In this document: positions 9,726-22,500 of the stretch, in pieces
Layout of the letters: each line of letters starts with the position of its first letter
Numbering within the stretch: position 1 is the stretch's first letter
NCBI GenBank assembly: GCA_022702545.1
Contig: JAHRBC010000005.1
Span: 4,216,001 to 4,280,000 of the forward strand
Source of the DNA: Phycomyces nitens
Taxonomy: Eukaryota; Mucoromycota; Mucoromycetes; Mucorales; Phycomycetaceae
Direction: 5' to 3'
DNA: 64,000 nt
Made by a program: the position numbers and the translations under genes
The notes under the pieces: model-generated
What the model saw: only the letters and a program-made list of their open reading frames with translations
Databases searched by the model: none
What the model was told of the DNA's origin: nothing

Positions 9726-12080
9726 ATGGCCAATCGTCTAGAGTCATTAATCGGTAACTAGACACTGCACATTCTATTGTTGAATTCTATTGATGATGCA
9801 TTGCATTTAGAGATTGCCTGCAATCCAAAACGAACCAAAGCCGACCAGTCGACCAACAACACAATCTGTAAACTAATCAATGAAAAGGAAGGAATCTAGT
9901 AAGTCCCAACCACTCCTCCCAGCCAACCTCTTATGCTACCCTCTCCTAGTCCACGCAAGGCTGCCATGCTCCTTGCAAACTTTACAACAAGTTCCCAGCC
10001 CAACAAAGCCTTGCTTGCTCTCGACGTAAGTGTTTGTCTCCAAATACTTTGGCTAACGACCATAAAAGCTATTGGATTCCTGTGCAAAACAGTGTGGCTA
10101 TCCATTTCACCTCCAAATAGCCACCAAGGAATTCCTCAACAAAATCGTCTCCAAATTCCCAGAGCGTCCACCGCGTGGGTACTCGCCTTCATCCAACCAA
10201 GAAAGCCAATGGAACCATTTCGATAATTTTGGCCAGTCAGTCACATTTTCATCTCCCATCATGGACCGTACGCTTTATCTGATCAAGGAATGGAAGGTTG
10301 GATTGGCAGACATGTCTCGCTTCAAACAGGACTTTAGTATGATCAAGGAGATGTACCGTCTGTTGCGCTACAAGGGATACAGATTTCCAGAGATCAGAGA
10401 AGAATCAATTAGGGCTCTTGTACCCCCAGAAGTAAGAAGAATCAAATTGACTTGAAATTTTATTGATTGGGTTTTTATATTTTGAAAGGAGTTGCGAACA
10501 GCCGATGAATTAGAGGAGGAGGACAGACTAGCTCGATCAGCAGCAAGTATCCGCTTTAAATACGATGATTTACTGACTTTGGGCATTAGAAACTCCAAGA
10601 GCTCATCCGAAGAGGAACGCCCCAGGATCTTGTAGAGGCCCATAATCTGATCCAGATCATGACAGGATATGCAAGTAGTAGTAGTAGTAGTATTAATAGT
10701 AGTAATAATGTGTGGTTCTGGTGTGATATTGACATGGCATTATATACATATATATATAGGACCAGAGACATCAGACAGACTACAAGGAAAAGTTTGCAAA
10801 TGAAATCAATGCAATCCAAGAACAGGCCATGTCTCTATTCGAAATCTTAAATGCAGTGAAACCTACCCAGGGATTCCAATTGAGCACAGCTGCCAAGGTA
10901 AGCGAATTGATCATTAAATCCAAGGTCTAACATCCCATAGAACCTGGTCCAGGCATGCACACTGTCTCAGGCAAGAGTAGCCAAGTTTATCCAGAATGGC
11001 GACCGAGAGAACTCTGGTGAGTTTTATTTTTAAAAAAAACGACAATGGATACTGACGGACGGGTCTATAGATGATCTATTGGCATTGAACGACCTGCTAA
11101 ACAATGTGCTGGCCAAATATACTGATCTCAAGCAAGGGCTGTACAATACTCACTATGGTATCCATGGTCGAATCAAAGAGTCTGATATACCCACAGAACA
11201 ACAGCCACCTATCAGTCTTATTGATCTAGATGATGAATGCACCACAGAAGCACCTCCAGAATACAGCTCTGTTGCACATAACACTCTAGCCAACATGTTT
11301 GAACAAACAACCATCAGCCCGCCTTCCAATTCTCCAAAATCATTTGGATCTCCAGTCATTGGTGGTGACCCCACACAATCCCAAACACTCTCTCCAGTGC
11401 AATCTGCTGACGATAAAGGTGAATGTCTTGCATGGTGGTGGTCATACTAAGTAAATAATGAGGGGGATAAGAATGTACTGAAATCAAAAATCTAGTCGTG
11501 CTGGTCAACAAGAACGGCCTCTGTATCGTACTGGAGATTGCTCAAGAGGGATCTGTGCTGTCCATCAATGCACTCTATTCCAATCGATCAAATGCACTAA
11601 TGAGTCGAATGACTCTTTCGCTTGCAACACCAAAGGTAACTTTACTCGATTGTTCAATTGATAATGGTTTTATTAACCAAAACAAAAACAAAAAAGTCAA
11701 TGGAATTGAGTATGGGATTTCAATCATCTCAATCCATTCCACCAAAATCAGAAAACCAAGTCTATCAATCAATTCGTGTCAGGAATGCTACAAAGGTAAA
11801 TACATGATAAGAATATCGATTTGCTAGTTGTTTTAGAGTTGGAATCAAGATAGTGTAATATAGGCATTATGGATTACAAACATAAAAGAAAAGAAAAAGA
11901 TAGTCTAGGCTTTTGATTTATATTTATATTTATTTAAAAAAACAAATTGTACATAAATCTATGTACGTGTATCATTGATGATTCCAGGATTCATTGAGAT
12001 TACGATACAAGGCTACATATGAACAATCTGGTGTGGAAATGGAACAATCAGGAGAATACAGCGCTTTCAATAAAGAATAA
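9726..12080 (+). CDS. GGA1: GGA-type clathrin adaptor (VHS-GAT-GAE)
   Basis: Twelve exons (9726-9753, 9811-9898, 9950-10025, 10069-10431, 10489-10542, 10590-10670, 10760-10897, 10941-11016, 11071-11418, 11496-11635, 11697-11795, 11988-12080) encode 527 residues. GGAs are Arf-dependent, monomeric clathrin adaptors of the trans-Golgi. The N-terminal VHS domain runs from LESLIEIACNP through KALLALDLLDSCAKQCGYPF. The GAT domain contains ARSAKLQELIRRGTPQDLVE (Arf binding) and the helices through LNDLLNNVLAKYTDLKQ. A Ser/Pro-rich hinge follows. The C-terminal GAE ear starts VVLVNKNGLCIVLEI. Introns 5 (10543-10589) and 6 (10671-10759) are GC-AG with GCAAGT donors. Splicing intron 5 is what restores the conserved KLQELIRRGTP sequence. 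Intron 6 starts inside an AGT microsatellite. The gene is convergent with CK1, with stops 118 bp apart. Confidence 0.94.
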
Positions 12081-12198
12081 TAAAAATAAGAATAACATTT
12101 CTACACCCAGAGAGAATATTTTATAAAGTGTATGAAAAGCAAAGACGTTTGGCAGCAAAACAAGAAAAAGAAGAGAAAGATCCACTATCAAATGGGCA

Positions 12199-13587
12199 TT
12201 ATGTTATATAGAATATATTCATGGCTAAAGATATATATATATAAAAGGTGATGAGTAAAGGGTCAATTTTGGGGCTGTGGGGGGGGGGGGTGCTTCTTAC
12301 ATTGGCGGGAGGTATGTTCCTCGACGAGGACTGCATTGCACTTGGCTTGTGGAGACCACCAGCCACAGGAGATTGCTTTGGTCCCGAAGTCGAGCGACGG
12401 AAGGAAGAGATGTTGCTGGGATCCACGGCCGTATTTATGGTGGGGTTGGCGACGCGTGATGAGGATTGGACAGTTGCACCTTGCAGCCGTGCAGGGGTCT
12501 TCATTGCTTCTGGAGGTTCGATTGCCTGTTGCTGCTGCTGCTCTCCGTTCTTTTGAGTAAACATTAATTGATTGGAATCCCTCGATAGATGTTGAATGCA
12601 CTATAATATCACCCCACTTTTAAAACAAAAAACAAAAAAGAATGCTTACAATCTTGACAACGGTCCAGTCAAATACATAGTCATAGAGGAATTCTTCCCG
12701 AACAAATAGGTCTCTGAACAGCTTGCGTAGGTAGCTGTAGTCTGGCTTGTCATCGAATCGAAGGGAGCGTGTGTAGTTGAGATAGATGGCGAATTCACTT
12801 GGGAATCCACGGCAAAGCAGTTCTGTAGGTGTAGTCATCTTCTTTTCCATGATTCGATCATATTTTTGCTTTTTGGTAGCAGCCTTTTGACCTTGCCAGG
12901 GTAAAGAACCACGACAAAAGTACATGAGCACATAGCCCAGGGATTCCAGATCATCTCGTCTGGATTGCTCTATTAACATGTATTAGTTTTAGCAATCAAA
13001 AATAAATAAATGCAAAGGTGTTCTTGCCTACGCCCAGATGTGTGTTGATGCTGGCATAACGTGCAGTGCCCGTCAAGTTCTTGTTTTCTCTGTACGGGAT
13101 GTGGAGATGTGTGTGGGTGTCGCGGTACTTCTTGGCCAGTCCGAAATCAATCACATTGACCTGGTTTCCACGCTTGCCAATACCCATAAGGAAGTTGTCT
13201 GGCTTGATATCACGATGAATAAAGTTCTTGGAGTGAATGTATTCTATGCGAGAAAGCTACAAGACAATTAACAAGATTTTACATGTAAGAAGGAGATATA
13301 TGTACAACTATTGTGTGTGGTACACGAGCCAATGAATAACCATGAGTAACCAAGCCTGGCCCCCCCCCCTCCCCCTCCCCTCCAATTATACCCCCCCTTT
13401 GTTGTCTTGCTTATTGTTATTGGATTTATCCCACTCTTTTTATATACATATTAAATCAAGTGCACGTACCATCTGATCAGCCAGCAACAGTACAGTCTTC
13501 AAGGAAAACTTTCGGTTACAAAAGTTGAAAAGATCTTCCAGAGAAGCTATGAGCAGCAATATTAATATATATATATATATAAAGTGT

Positions 13588-13632
<45 letters not shown>

Positions 13633-13959
13633 CATACGTCCCAAGAGATCAATGACCATTGCATTATAGTCACACTCTGTTCCATACCACCGAACAAATG
13701 GGATTCCAACACCACCTGACAGTGCTTTGTAGACTTTGGCTTCGTATTCAAGCTGTGGGTGTTTTGCCTTTACTGATTCCAGCTTGATAGCAACTTCCTC
13801 ACTGGTAATGATATTTGTACCTAAAGAGATATAAGCATGTAGCTACAAAATAGCCATCTCCACCAATCTATACTCACCGAGATAAATGTCGCCAAAGGAC
13901 CCAGAACCAATCTTGCGTCCAATACGGTACTTATTTCCAACTCTTAAATCCATGGACAT
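12199..13959 (-). CDS. Casein kinase 1 delta/epsilon-type protein kinase (Hhp1-like)
   Basis: Six exons (13959-13878, 13820-13638, 13546-13470, 13256-13028, 12969-12650, 12600-12199) give 430 residues. The protein starts [20 protein letters not shown] (P-loop) and has VAIKLESVK (ATP lysine), [14 protein letters not shown] (catalytic loop), [10 protein letters not shown] and the CK1 hallmark [20 protein letters not shown]. The kinase core ends near FDWTVVKI. A polar tail with a QQQQQ run follows and lacks the C-terminal Cys pair of the membrane Yck type, so the nuclear/cytoplasmic Hhp class is favoured. Intron 4 (13027-12970) is GC-AG (GCAAGA), required to make GVEQSRR. The tail contains a 10-nt homopolymeric C run (sense) near 12281-12290 that is frameshift-prone. 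Hhp-class CK1 acts in DNA repair, trafficking and clock-type control; the precise role here is inferred only from class. Confidence 0.94.
13360..13397 (-). other. G-quadruplex-capable tract in a CK1 intron
   Basis: On the coding (minus) strand this intronic stretch has at least four G runs of four or more, separated by one to several bases (GGGGAGGGGGAGGGGGGGGG preceded by a further G7). It fits the standard G4 pattern and would be present in the pre-mRNA of the intron between exons 3 and 4. Function is not implied. Confidence 0.6.
13585..13630. repeat. TG microsatellite inside a CK1 intron
   Basis: More than fifteen TG dinucleotides on the plus strand (CA on the coding strand), directly next to the donor of CK1 intron 2. 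Such tracts are hypermutable and can alter splicing when close to a donor, but no effect can be shown here. Confidence 0.85.
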
Positions 13960-14835
13960 GATGGGAGATGGTCTAATGACTGCTTAATGGAAAAGAAGAA
14001 AAAGAAGTGTGTTTATATACAGCCAAACAAGTGGAGTAGAAAGAAATAAGAAAAAGAGCCGTGAATTTGTCTGAAGATCTCACAAGCGTTTCTAGTTTTG
14101 TTTTTTCTAAATATAAAAAAAAACAAGAGAAAGAGCGAAAGAGAGAGGGAGAATCAAGTTTCCTTTTTCCTTTTTCCCCAAAATTCACAAGGATTTGAAA
14201 GTTTTTTTGAGGAAAAAATTCATACAAATGTTGCAATAAAAAAAAATGGGGGGGTTGGAATTTTTTATTTTAATATTGTTATTGTTATTGTTGTTATTGT
14301 TTCTTTAGACAGGCTACAAGAATACTTTGCAAACAACCTTTTTGGTTTTGTAATTCAAGAGTTACATCAAATTACACAAGAATTACGCCAAATTACAGAA
14401 TTACAGTATTTTTTATATAAATACTATATTATATATATATATATATTAATAATTACGCGTTTTAGTGACGATGCACAAATTTACTTGTGAGATTTTCATT
14501 GTTTCTGTGCATCAATGTCTATTTTATTTTATTTTATTTATAAGCAGATCGGACGGAGCCGAAATATTATAAACTTTCCTTTTCTTGACATCACCTTTTA
14601 TTTTATTTTTTCAATCCCTTTGAAAAACAATAAATTAATAGAGGCATTTATAGATAAATGACAATTGGGTTATAAAGAGTGTTATTGTCGTAAATTCCCT
14701 TGTGGAGGGTGTTTATAGGTCAAATAGAAAGCAAGAGGCCATAATACAGACCCCAAAAACCACCATGACTTGCTCACTCGACAGTGGCAATTGTCTCGAT
14801 TGGAGTCCAGCATCAGATATTCACACTGATATGGA
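13960..14835. other. Upstream region of CK1, no gene seen
   Basis: AT-rich, with long T and A runs next to the CK1 start that probably hold its leader and promoter. No open frame with protein character is present. Confidence 0.35.
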
Positions 14836-15459
14836 CATGGCTTGGTTTAGGTTTAGGTTTTATTCACCAGCACACCTTGTCTGACTATCAATGGCACAGA
14901 TAGCCTGCCTTGAATTGTGGTGGGAAAACATATAGACAAAAAGTCTAGTAGCATATTTAGTTGACAATGGTAAAAGTATCAGAATTATCAAAAGGAATAG
15001 GGTCAATAAATACAGCTTTTATGGTTTTGTTATAGTATTGGGATGCCCAGGGGTAAAAAAATATAGGCTTTTTTATTTATTTATTTATTTATTTATTGGA
15101 AATGTCAAAAAGGCATTTGTCGCATACCCTTTTTCTTTTTTTCCACGATATAAATACTCTTTCATCTTATACAGACCATGCTACATGCTATAAAAATAAT
15201 TATCTAGGTCTCTCTCTCTATGCTTGTTGTACAGGGCCTAGATCTCTGCCTTCTAAGGATAATGAGTAAAGCAAAGTTTAGTAAAGCCACTTAAAACTAG
15301 GTACTACACAAAACATGGTTTTGGTTATCTTGGCTATAAATATTGGCCAGCATGCAAAATAGAGTCCAAGAGACGATTGCCATAAAAATGCAATTGCAGG
15401 CATTAGATTATATAATAAGGTCATCTAGTCCAACTGTTTGTTATGGACATTATTATCAG
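14836..15459 (+). repeat. Long inverted repeat, left arm (624 bp)
   Basis: This segment is the reverse complement of 27209-27818. I compared most of the arm by eye and found no base substitutions. The arms differ only by one extra hexamer (GTTTAG near 14850) and two extra TTTA units in a TTTA microsatellite near 15075. No open frame spans it, and neither arm has clear terminal repeats or a target duplication. It begins TGGCTTGG and ends ATTATCA, so a solo-LTR-like TG...CA element is possible but unproven. Very recent duplication or gene conversion is implied. Confidence 0.9.
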
Positions 15460-18400
15460 CCCTATTTTTACAAGCACTCCTATTTCTCGGAAAGATCAAG
15501 AGAATCTCCTTTCAAATACAATGGTATTTAGCTTTAAGAATGAAATACGGTACTTGTTCAACCAAATGTATAATAATCTTGTTAAGATTGCATATATCCC
15601 TTGATAGATAAATATATATATATGACACATTGACAAGTGCAGCTGTCTTATTTCCATTGAAAGCATATACCCAGTCAAAAAAAAAGTCTACTTTAACTGC
15701 CTGAGAACGGCCTGCCAAGTAAATTGTCTTTTTTGCTATAATTAATTAATCTCCTTTCAACTAATTTACCATTAATAATATATATATTTGTTTTTGTTCT
15801 TTGCCCTTTTATTGTACAGAGGTTGACAGATAGTATGGCAAGTACAATATCAGTCAGGACAAAATGTTCAAGGAATTCAATTGTTTCCTCATTAGGTACC
15901 AGTCTTGATATTTTTCATATAAAAATAGGGTGTGAGATATACATCATTTTGTGCGCCCTTGGTGACAATAAACGTTATCCAAACTGCCAACTAATTACTC
16001 CTGAAAAATTGATTTCTTCCCACAAAGTAAGAATTCCAGAACTTGCACAAAATATTAAAGAGTTGTAAAACTTTGTAATTTTCAAAAAAAAAAAAGAACT
16101 TTATATAATATATTAATTCAGAACACAATGTTACTTTTAGTGCCAAATACTAAAAAGCATACATTTACTAAACTGATTAGAAATATGCCAGCAATCTTCT
16201 TCTTTTTTTTTGGATTCTCTACAGGTTTATTAAACCAAAAATCCCTACACCCATCTTTACCATTAAAATGATACTCAAAAAGAGCTTGTTGATTAAAAAA
16301 AAAAGAAGACTTTATTGTGAATGTCACATAAAACCAACTGTAAAGTGATGTCATTCGTCTAGGTAAAAATGTGTCGGTGACCTTGTTAGAGAACGACTGA
16401 CGGGTGTCTGTATGAGATTTGCGTTCATAATCAATAATAAAAAAGGATGCATTTATATTTTGGTTTATCTGATAGCAATCAAGCTTGAATGAATTGAGAA
16501 GCTTTTGATATTTATAACTAGCAAGCCCAGAATGTTGATAAATGGACTGAATCTGGTGCTCATAATGAACAAGAAGTTTGTCTGTGGTTAGCATATGACC
16601 AACAATATTTCCAAGATTAATAGACCATGTAAAAACAAGGAAAGACTCGTACTAATCTAATTGTTGAGGCTAGACATCTCTTCAAGGCTGCCTTTTAGAT
16701 CTCTGACCATTAACCCAAGAAATTATTAGACTAAAGAGGTATCTTGAAAAAAAATATTAAAAGAATATACTATATGCATCAAGAGGAAACTTGGCAGACT
16801 GTCTTTTCACCAACCTGCAGCATACTGGTTACAGATCAGGCTATTTGGTTGAGAGTGAATACGATTCCCTCAAAAAAGAAACATGTCGGCCATTCAGTAT
16901 TTGTGCTGTTGCTTTGACAAGAATAAATTCTAGTATCTTTTGTAATTTGAAAATGGCCTAAACTTGTGAGTTGGACAAAGCTGGTTTCATACATTCTAAA
17001 ATCAAAAAAATGAGCTTTTATTACATGGCTCAATCCTTGTTGCATACAGGTTTGCCTTGGCAGACATTCATACTGGACCAACAAGATTTTATGAGATAAA
17101 TTTATCTCGAGGAATTGAGCTATATCAGTGAATACAAACACTGTACCAAAACAAAAATATCAGGAAGAGGGAATCTCGACATTTATTTGATAGGCAATTT
17201 ACATTTTATGGCAGCATATTCTCAAAATATTTGGTAAAATACTCGTTAATAAGAGTATTTTTTTATTATTATTATTATTTAACAGGGTATTATTTACTCG
17301 ATAATATCTAGGCCCTGGGTTCTCTATATCAATTTTTTTTGCACCTGACATATTGCGCGCTTTGGTGTCAAAAGTCATGAATAAAATACCAACAACAAAA
17401 AAATAACTGTATTATTACTTTATTTCCCGAAATCGTTTCTGTCCAATTTGCTCACTTTTTAATGAATCAATCAATTAATCAAGAGTTTACCTACTAGATA
17501 CACATTTTCAGAGTCTTGGTATAGACATGCCATTTAAGCTCCAAATAACATTCATGACTCGAGTAAAACTTTAAAGCTCCACGAGGATCTGGAACAGCCG
17601 CCTGTAGCTCTATCAAATGCTGCAAATCTACTGAAATAACTAAAGTCAAGAATCTAATAGCAAAAAAAAAAGACTTGCCCCTAACTTTTTATCAAGTCAA
17701 TTGTGATTCTCAAAAAGAATTATGGGTGTTATTGATACAGTTTGACAGCTACTAGTGTCATGACCTGTATATATGATTATTGAGTAGATTTGTAAATGGT
17801 CCAGATATGTCGCCCCTTATATATATTTTTTATTCAGGGCAAAGTTTATAATGTAAAAACAAGGCCAATAGTTTATATTTAAATAGACATCTGGCTAACC
17901 TTGACATTTTAATATTCAAGCTTATAATAAAAGATAAGAAAGGGCATTGATAGATGCAAGATAACATGCTTTAGAGAATAGTACCAGTTCAAGGCATATG
18001 CTTATAACTAAAAGAGAGAGCCCTAAAAAGTTTTCTGCCATAGTTTGGCATTTCCGTGTTTCAACCATGGAAAATTATTATAAAGAATGGCTAGCAAATA
18101 TTGCATAATTTTGTAATGGACTTGTCTGCCAACTTTAAAATTTTGTACATCATATATTAATAAGCCTATCAAATAGTTCTTGGCTCACCATATCGACCTT
18201 ATTTTCTCTCTTTCAAGGTATTAAATCAATAAAATCAAAATACTTGCTTGAATAAGAGCCTGAACAATATTTATTGGTAATCCTTTATTGAGAAGAGTGT
18301 AAAGTTTAGATGAAATACACGGTCACTTTATTAACTCTGATGCTGATAAGAAAGATCTATCAATTTGATATTTTCTTTATTTTATCCATCGAGACTTACT

Positions 18401-19573
18401 ATATTCATAATAAACTAGATTGCAAAACATGTGTTGGCTTATTTTGGGCCAAAGAAAGAAAGAGAAAAGACATTTTTAAAAAAAAGAAATAGTAGATTGA
18501 AAGATGTTAATTGATGCCCATGATTTTGAGATGATTGATTATAAATTGCCTTTAATCATTCTATATCCCTTTCCTTATCTTGGCCAAAGAATCTTTACTG
18601 TTATTGCCACATTCAATTAAGAAAAAAAAAGGCTTGGGATACTTTACCAGTAACAATCAACTCTGTCATTCAAACCTCTCGTCAATGTGATCAAAGACAC
18701 CTTTATGTTTCTTGAAAATACATCAATGTCTTTATCTCGCAAAAGGAAACGCTCAAATACATATATATTGGAAATAATAATTTAAACTTTGGCTCGGGCC
18801 ATATGGGTAATAGTTGATCGATGGTGGTCTAATTGTGCCACATTCAGTATTAATGGCATATTATCTCCAAGGATTGTCCAGCCATTTAAAAAAAGCCATT
18901 CAAATTGCCCTGTAAAACAATTGAATGTGAGAGACAGCAAGAATATCTTTTAAACAACCTTTATATATATATATAACCAAACCCTCTAATAATTGCAATA
19001 AATCATAGAGTTGAGCCTGATACACTTTTATCCTGTTAAAAAAAAAAAGGCAACAATTTTTAATTCATAGGGGATATGTTTTTTTCTTTTTTTGATATTT
19101 TATACTTGGACCAGTGCGACATTGCCCACCTGATAAAACTAATTTCTGGAAAGACTATATTGAGAAATTACAGGAGCTTTTCTTTCTTTCTTTCTTTTGT
19201 TTTACGTTTCTATATATTAAAATTGTATATATTGTACTATAAAGATTTGAAGCAAAAAGCTATTTGGATACAATATGCAGAGATTTCCAAAACAAGCAAT
19301 AGGTTTGTATATGCCATGTAGGTCCATAGTAGCACATTACAGCATTGTACTGAAGCACTAGTGGCATTGAGGATATTTCGGGAACTAAAGGTTTCTAGAA
19401 ATCGTACGTTCTCCAAAACTATCTGGTGCCTTTTTTTGTTATTATTGTTATTATTGTTATTAAAAATGTAAGGGTATTGGTTGTTATTTTGTACAATGAG
19501 TTTAATAATTAAATAAATCTTTTTTCTCTATTATATACTTTCAGCAGGTAAATAAGTTTATATATATATATAT
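15460..19573. other. 4-kb gene-poor region with degenerate ORFs
   Basis: The only longer frames are on the minus strand at 16118-16594 (158 codons) and 16836-17141. Neither matches a family I recognise; their composition is weakly protein-like, so they may be transposon debris. The rest is AT-rich, with TA runs and homopolymers. The first part of this stretch lies between the left inverted-repeat arm and the kinase gene. Confidence 0.4.
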
Positions 19574-22500
19574 TTAGTTTTTTGGTGGCCTTGACCTTGA
19601 GCTTTTGCGTATCCAAGGATGCTTCATTGCCTCTGTTGGCGATAGTCGATGTACGGGATCCCATTGAAGACAGCTGTCTATAAAATCAACAAAGTCCTCA
19701 TCGGTAGACTTCAAGACAACCGCCAGCTTCTTGGACCCAGGCTTCCGCTTGATGCCCTTGGAGTTTGGGAAGATGCGAGGGTTTCCATAAGAGTCTACAT
19801 CATATTATTATTATTATTATTATTTCATGGTAATTGTTAATGACATGTAAAATTATCCCGAATTAAATCTTTACCAAACAAGGTTTTGCGGCGCGTGCTA
19901 GTTTCCACGAGACGTTTGTCTGGCACTCCTTGAATCTCCATGATACAAGCCAGCTGGTCTTGCTCGTTCTCACCCGGGAAAAGCGGCTTTCCTGTAAAGA
20001 GCTCTGCCAATATACATCCCATACTCCACATGTCAATTGCACTGCTGTAGGGCAGTCCAAGCATTACTTCGGGTGACCGATAGAATCGACTCTGGATATA
20101 TGTGAACACTAGGAGGATATTAGCAAACCAAAGCATCTAAAGATCTTGTACCTTTTTCACTCTCTAGACATGAACTGCCGAAATCAATGACCTTGATGGT
20201 GCTTTTGGTAGGACATTTCAAGATTATATTCTATAATTACCAATGTTAAAAAGTGTTTCAAAAACATAAATAAAAATATAAATAAAGATTGATGCTATCT
20301 TGCCTCTGGTTTCAAATCACAATGGATAAGCTTGTGTTTCTTCAAGAGGACTAGGCAGTTCAAGATCTGTATTCCAAACCTTTTTTTAAAAAAGCCACAT
20401 TAGTTTCCGGTTTCTTGGTGGTCTTGGTTACCTTCTAATCAGGCCAATGCTGAACCCTTGGAATTGGCTACTCTTGAGAAAGTCATAGAGATTAAAACTT
20501 AGGCACTCAAACGCAATACACAAATGGTTTCGGAAATAAAAGTGGTTCAGCATTCGGACCATATTGTGCTCATCCTCAGGGTCCTGCCAACATCATGATG
20601 AGTTGATTTATATTGTTGTTGTTTTTTATTATTATTATATTATATTTTGGTTTATTTAATGGTGTATTAGAAGAACAAGAGAGATGAGAAAGACTTACCC
20701 ATCTGACTAGTTCTTCAAGTGTCTTGATCTCTACCAATGCCTGGGTGTGGTATTGAGGCATGTTTCGAATGATCTTGATAGCCACGGTTTGGCCGGTTTT
20801 GTGATCAAAGCATTTCACGACCTGTCCAAAAGAACCTCTTCCTAGACCACCAACTGCTTCATAGCGATACCCAAGATGATCCTTTTCGACAATATGGTAT
20901 TCCCCACGACCATCGTCATAGCCAAAATTGGAGTAGGACTGGCCAGGTGAAGCACGTCGTTTGTCAGCATGTGGCCCCACAAAATACACCTGTGAATACT
21001 CGAGGATCTCTTTGTGTTCAAAGGGAGACAAACTGTTTCGATAGAGTTTCAAAGCAGCTTTAGAACAACAACAAATAAACCAAAATATAATAATAATAAA
21101 AATAATAAAAATAATAACATTAGCCCATGGATCTCAAAAGATATCAATCGTCACTAGTTTTCTGCAATATTTATTTATTTGCTCTTGTTTGTTACCTTGA
21201 GGAGACATGGCAGGCCTCACCCCTTTTTCTTTCTCTTTTAACCGCGCCGACTGCTCGTTAGATTTCTGGCGATCGTGATCTGATTCGTGCCGTTGGTAAA
21301 GTCGAGTGACTTCTTCGCGTGCACTAGCTGACGTGCTTGTACTGCTATTCTCAACGTCTACTAATACCCCCACACTAGGATCTTCACTATCATTCCCATC
21401 TTTGGATTTTATTCCATGACCAGTATTCCAGCCGTCTCCATCGACCATCCCTTGCAGTCGGTCGTGCCATGATATTGCCTGGGATCCCTTGACTACCGTG
21501 TCTGGCTGGTGGAGGGGTATCAGCACACCCTGAGCAACCACAGGATTTATGCTGAGCTGACAGGACTTTTCGCGTTCTTTCCTAAACTGATCTTGAAGGA
21601 GGTCGTTGGCACTTGCACACGACGGTTTGCGCCCAAGTGCTGTAGAATGTACAGTAGAGGCAGTTGCAGAGGGGGTTGGTAACATTCCTGAAATGATGGG
21701 AATCGTGTCCAAGGATCCTTTGGAACTCGTGTGCCGACTGCGAGGAATATTGCTACGGGGCGTCTTTTGAGATGGACGAGGGGGTTGGGGCACAAGAGAG
21801 TCTTCGGCTGCCTTGGCTCGTCTGGGCGGTTTGGCAGACCGTTCGTTGTTTTCGTCCCATTGATTGATCATTGGGACATGCTCACTGGGAACCTTTGGTG
21901 TGTTTGGCTTGGGTTTTGGAAGAGGAATGCGTGTGAGAGGGGTCTTTGAAGGGTCCTTTTTGGTGTCTGGGGATGGTTGGCTGGCAAGGCTAGGACCCCA
22001 TTCGGATTGGCTTTCTCTCGAGGGTGCTGCTATTGAGCCAGAGGGAGACTTTGGAAAGTAAAGAAAGTGAATACCCATATTTCTCATACTAGAAATATCA
22101 TTCTTTAAATACAATCCATGGTGTATAAATACCTACTTTTTGAGATGAATGGGTACAGGTGTGAGAGGGAATCGTTTTGAGAAGTGCATCGATCATGCTG
22201 TCACTCTGCTGGATGTCAGTCTGCTTCTTACTAGCACCAGGTCTGATCATTGAACTCAATTTAATGTTCACCTGTGCAGGCATCTCCATGTCATCCTTGT
22301 CACATCTACAGCCGTCTTCCTCACACACAAGCAAGGGATCGAATTCGACTAGGTCTTTATTGGCCTTGCCGGTCAACAGAATTGGTTTTGCAGCCGTGGG
22401 TGGCGGTATAATAATATCTTCATCTGCTGTTTTCTTCCAGCCGAATTTTCCCATGGAAACCATTGAATTGGTCTTTAACGATCGATTGGACCTTGTTTTG

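Noticed and set aside
10540..10650. Frameshift in the GGA gene near a stop at 10633-10635
   Set aside because: A GC-AG intron (10543-10589) restores the conserved family sequence exactly, so there is no frameshift.
12960..13040. Frameshift in CK1 between THLG and EQSRR
   Set aside because: Explained by a GC-AG intron at 13027-12970.
15823..16068. 81-codon plus frame beyond the left inverted-repeat arm
   Set aside because: Starts in AT-rich DNA, lacks recognisable motifs and has no supporting exons.
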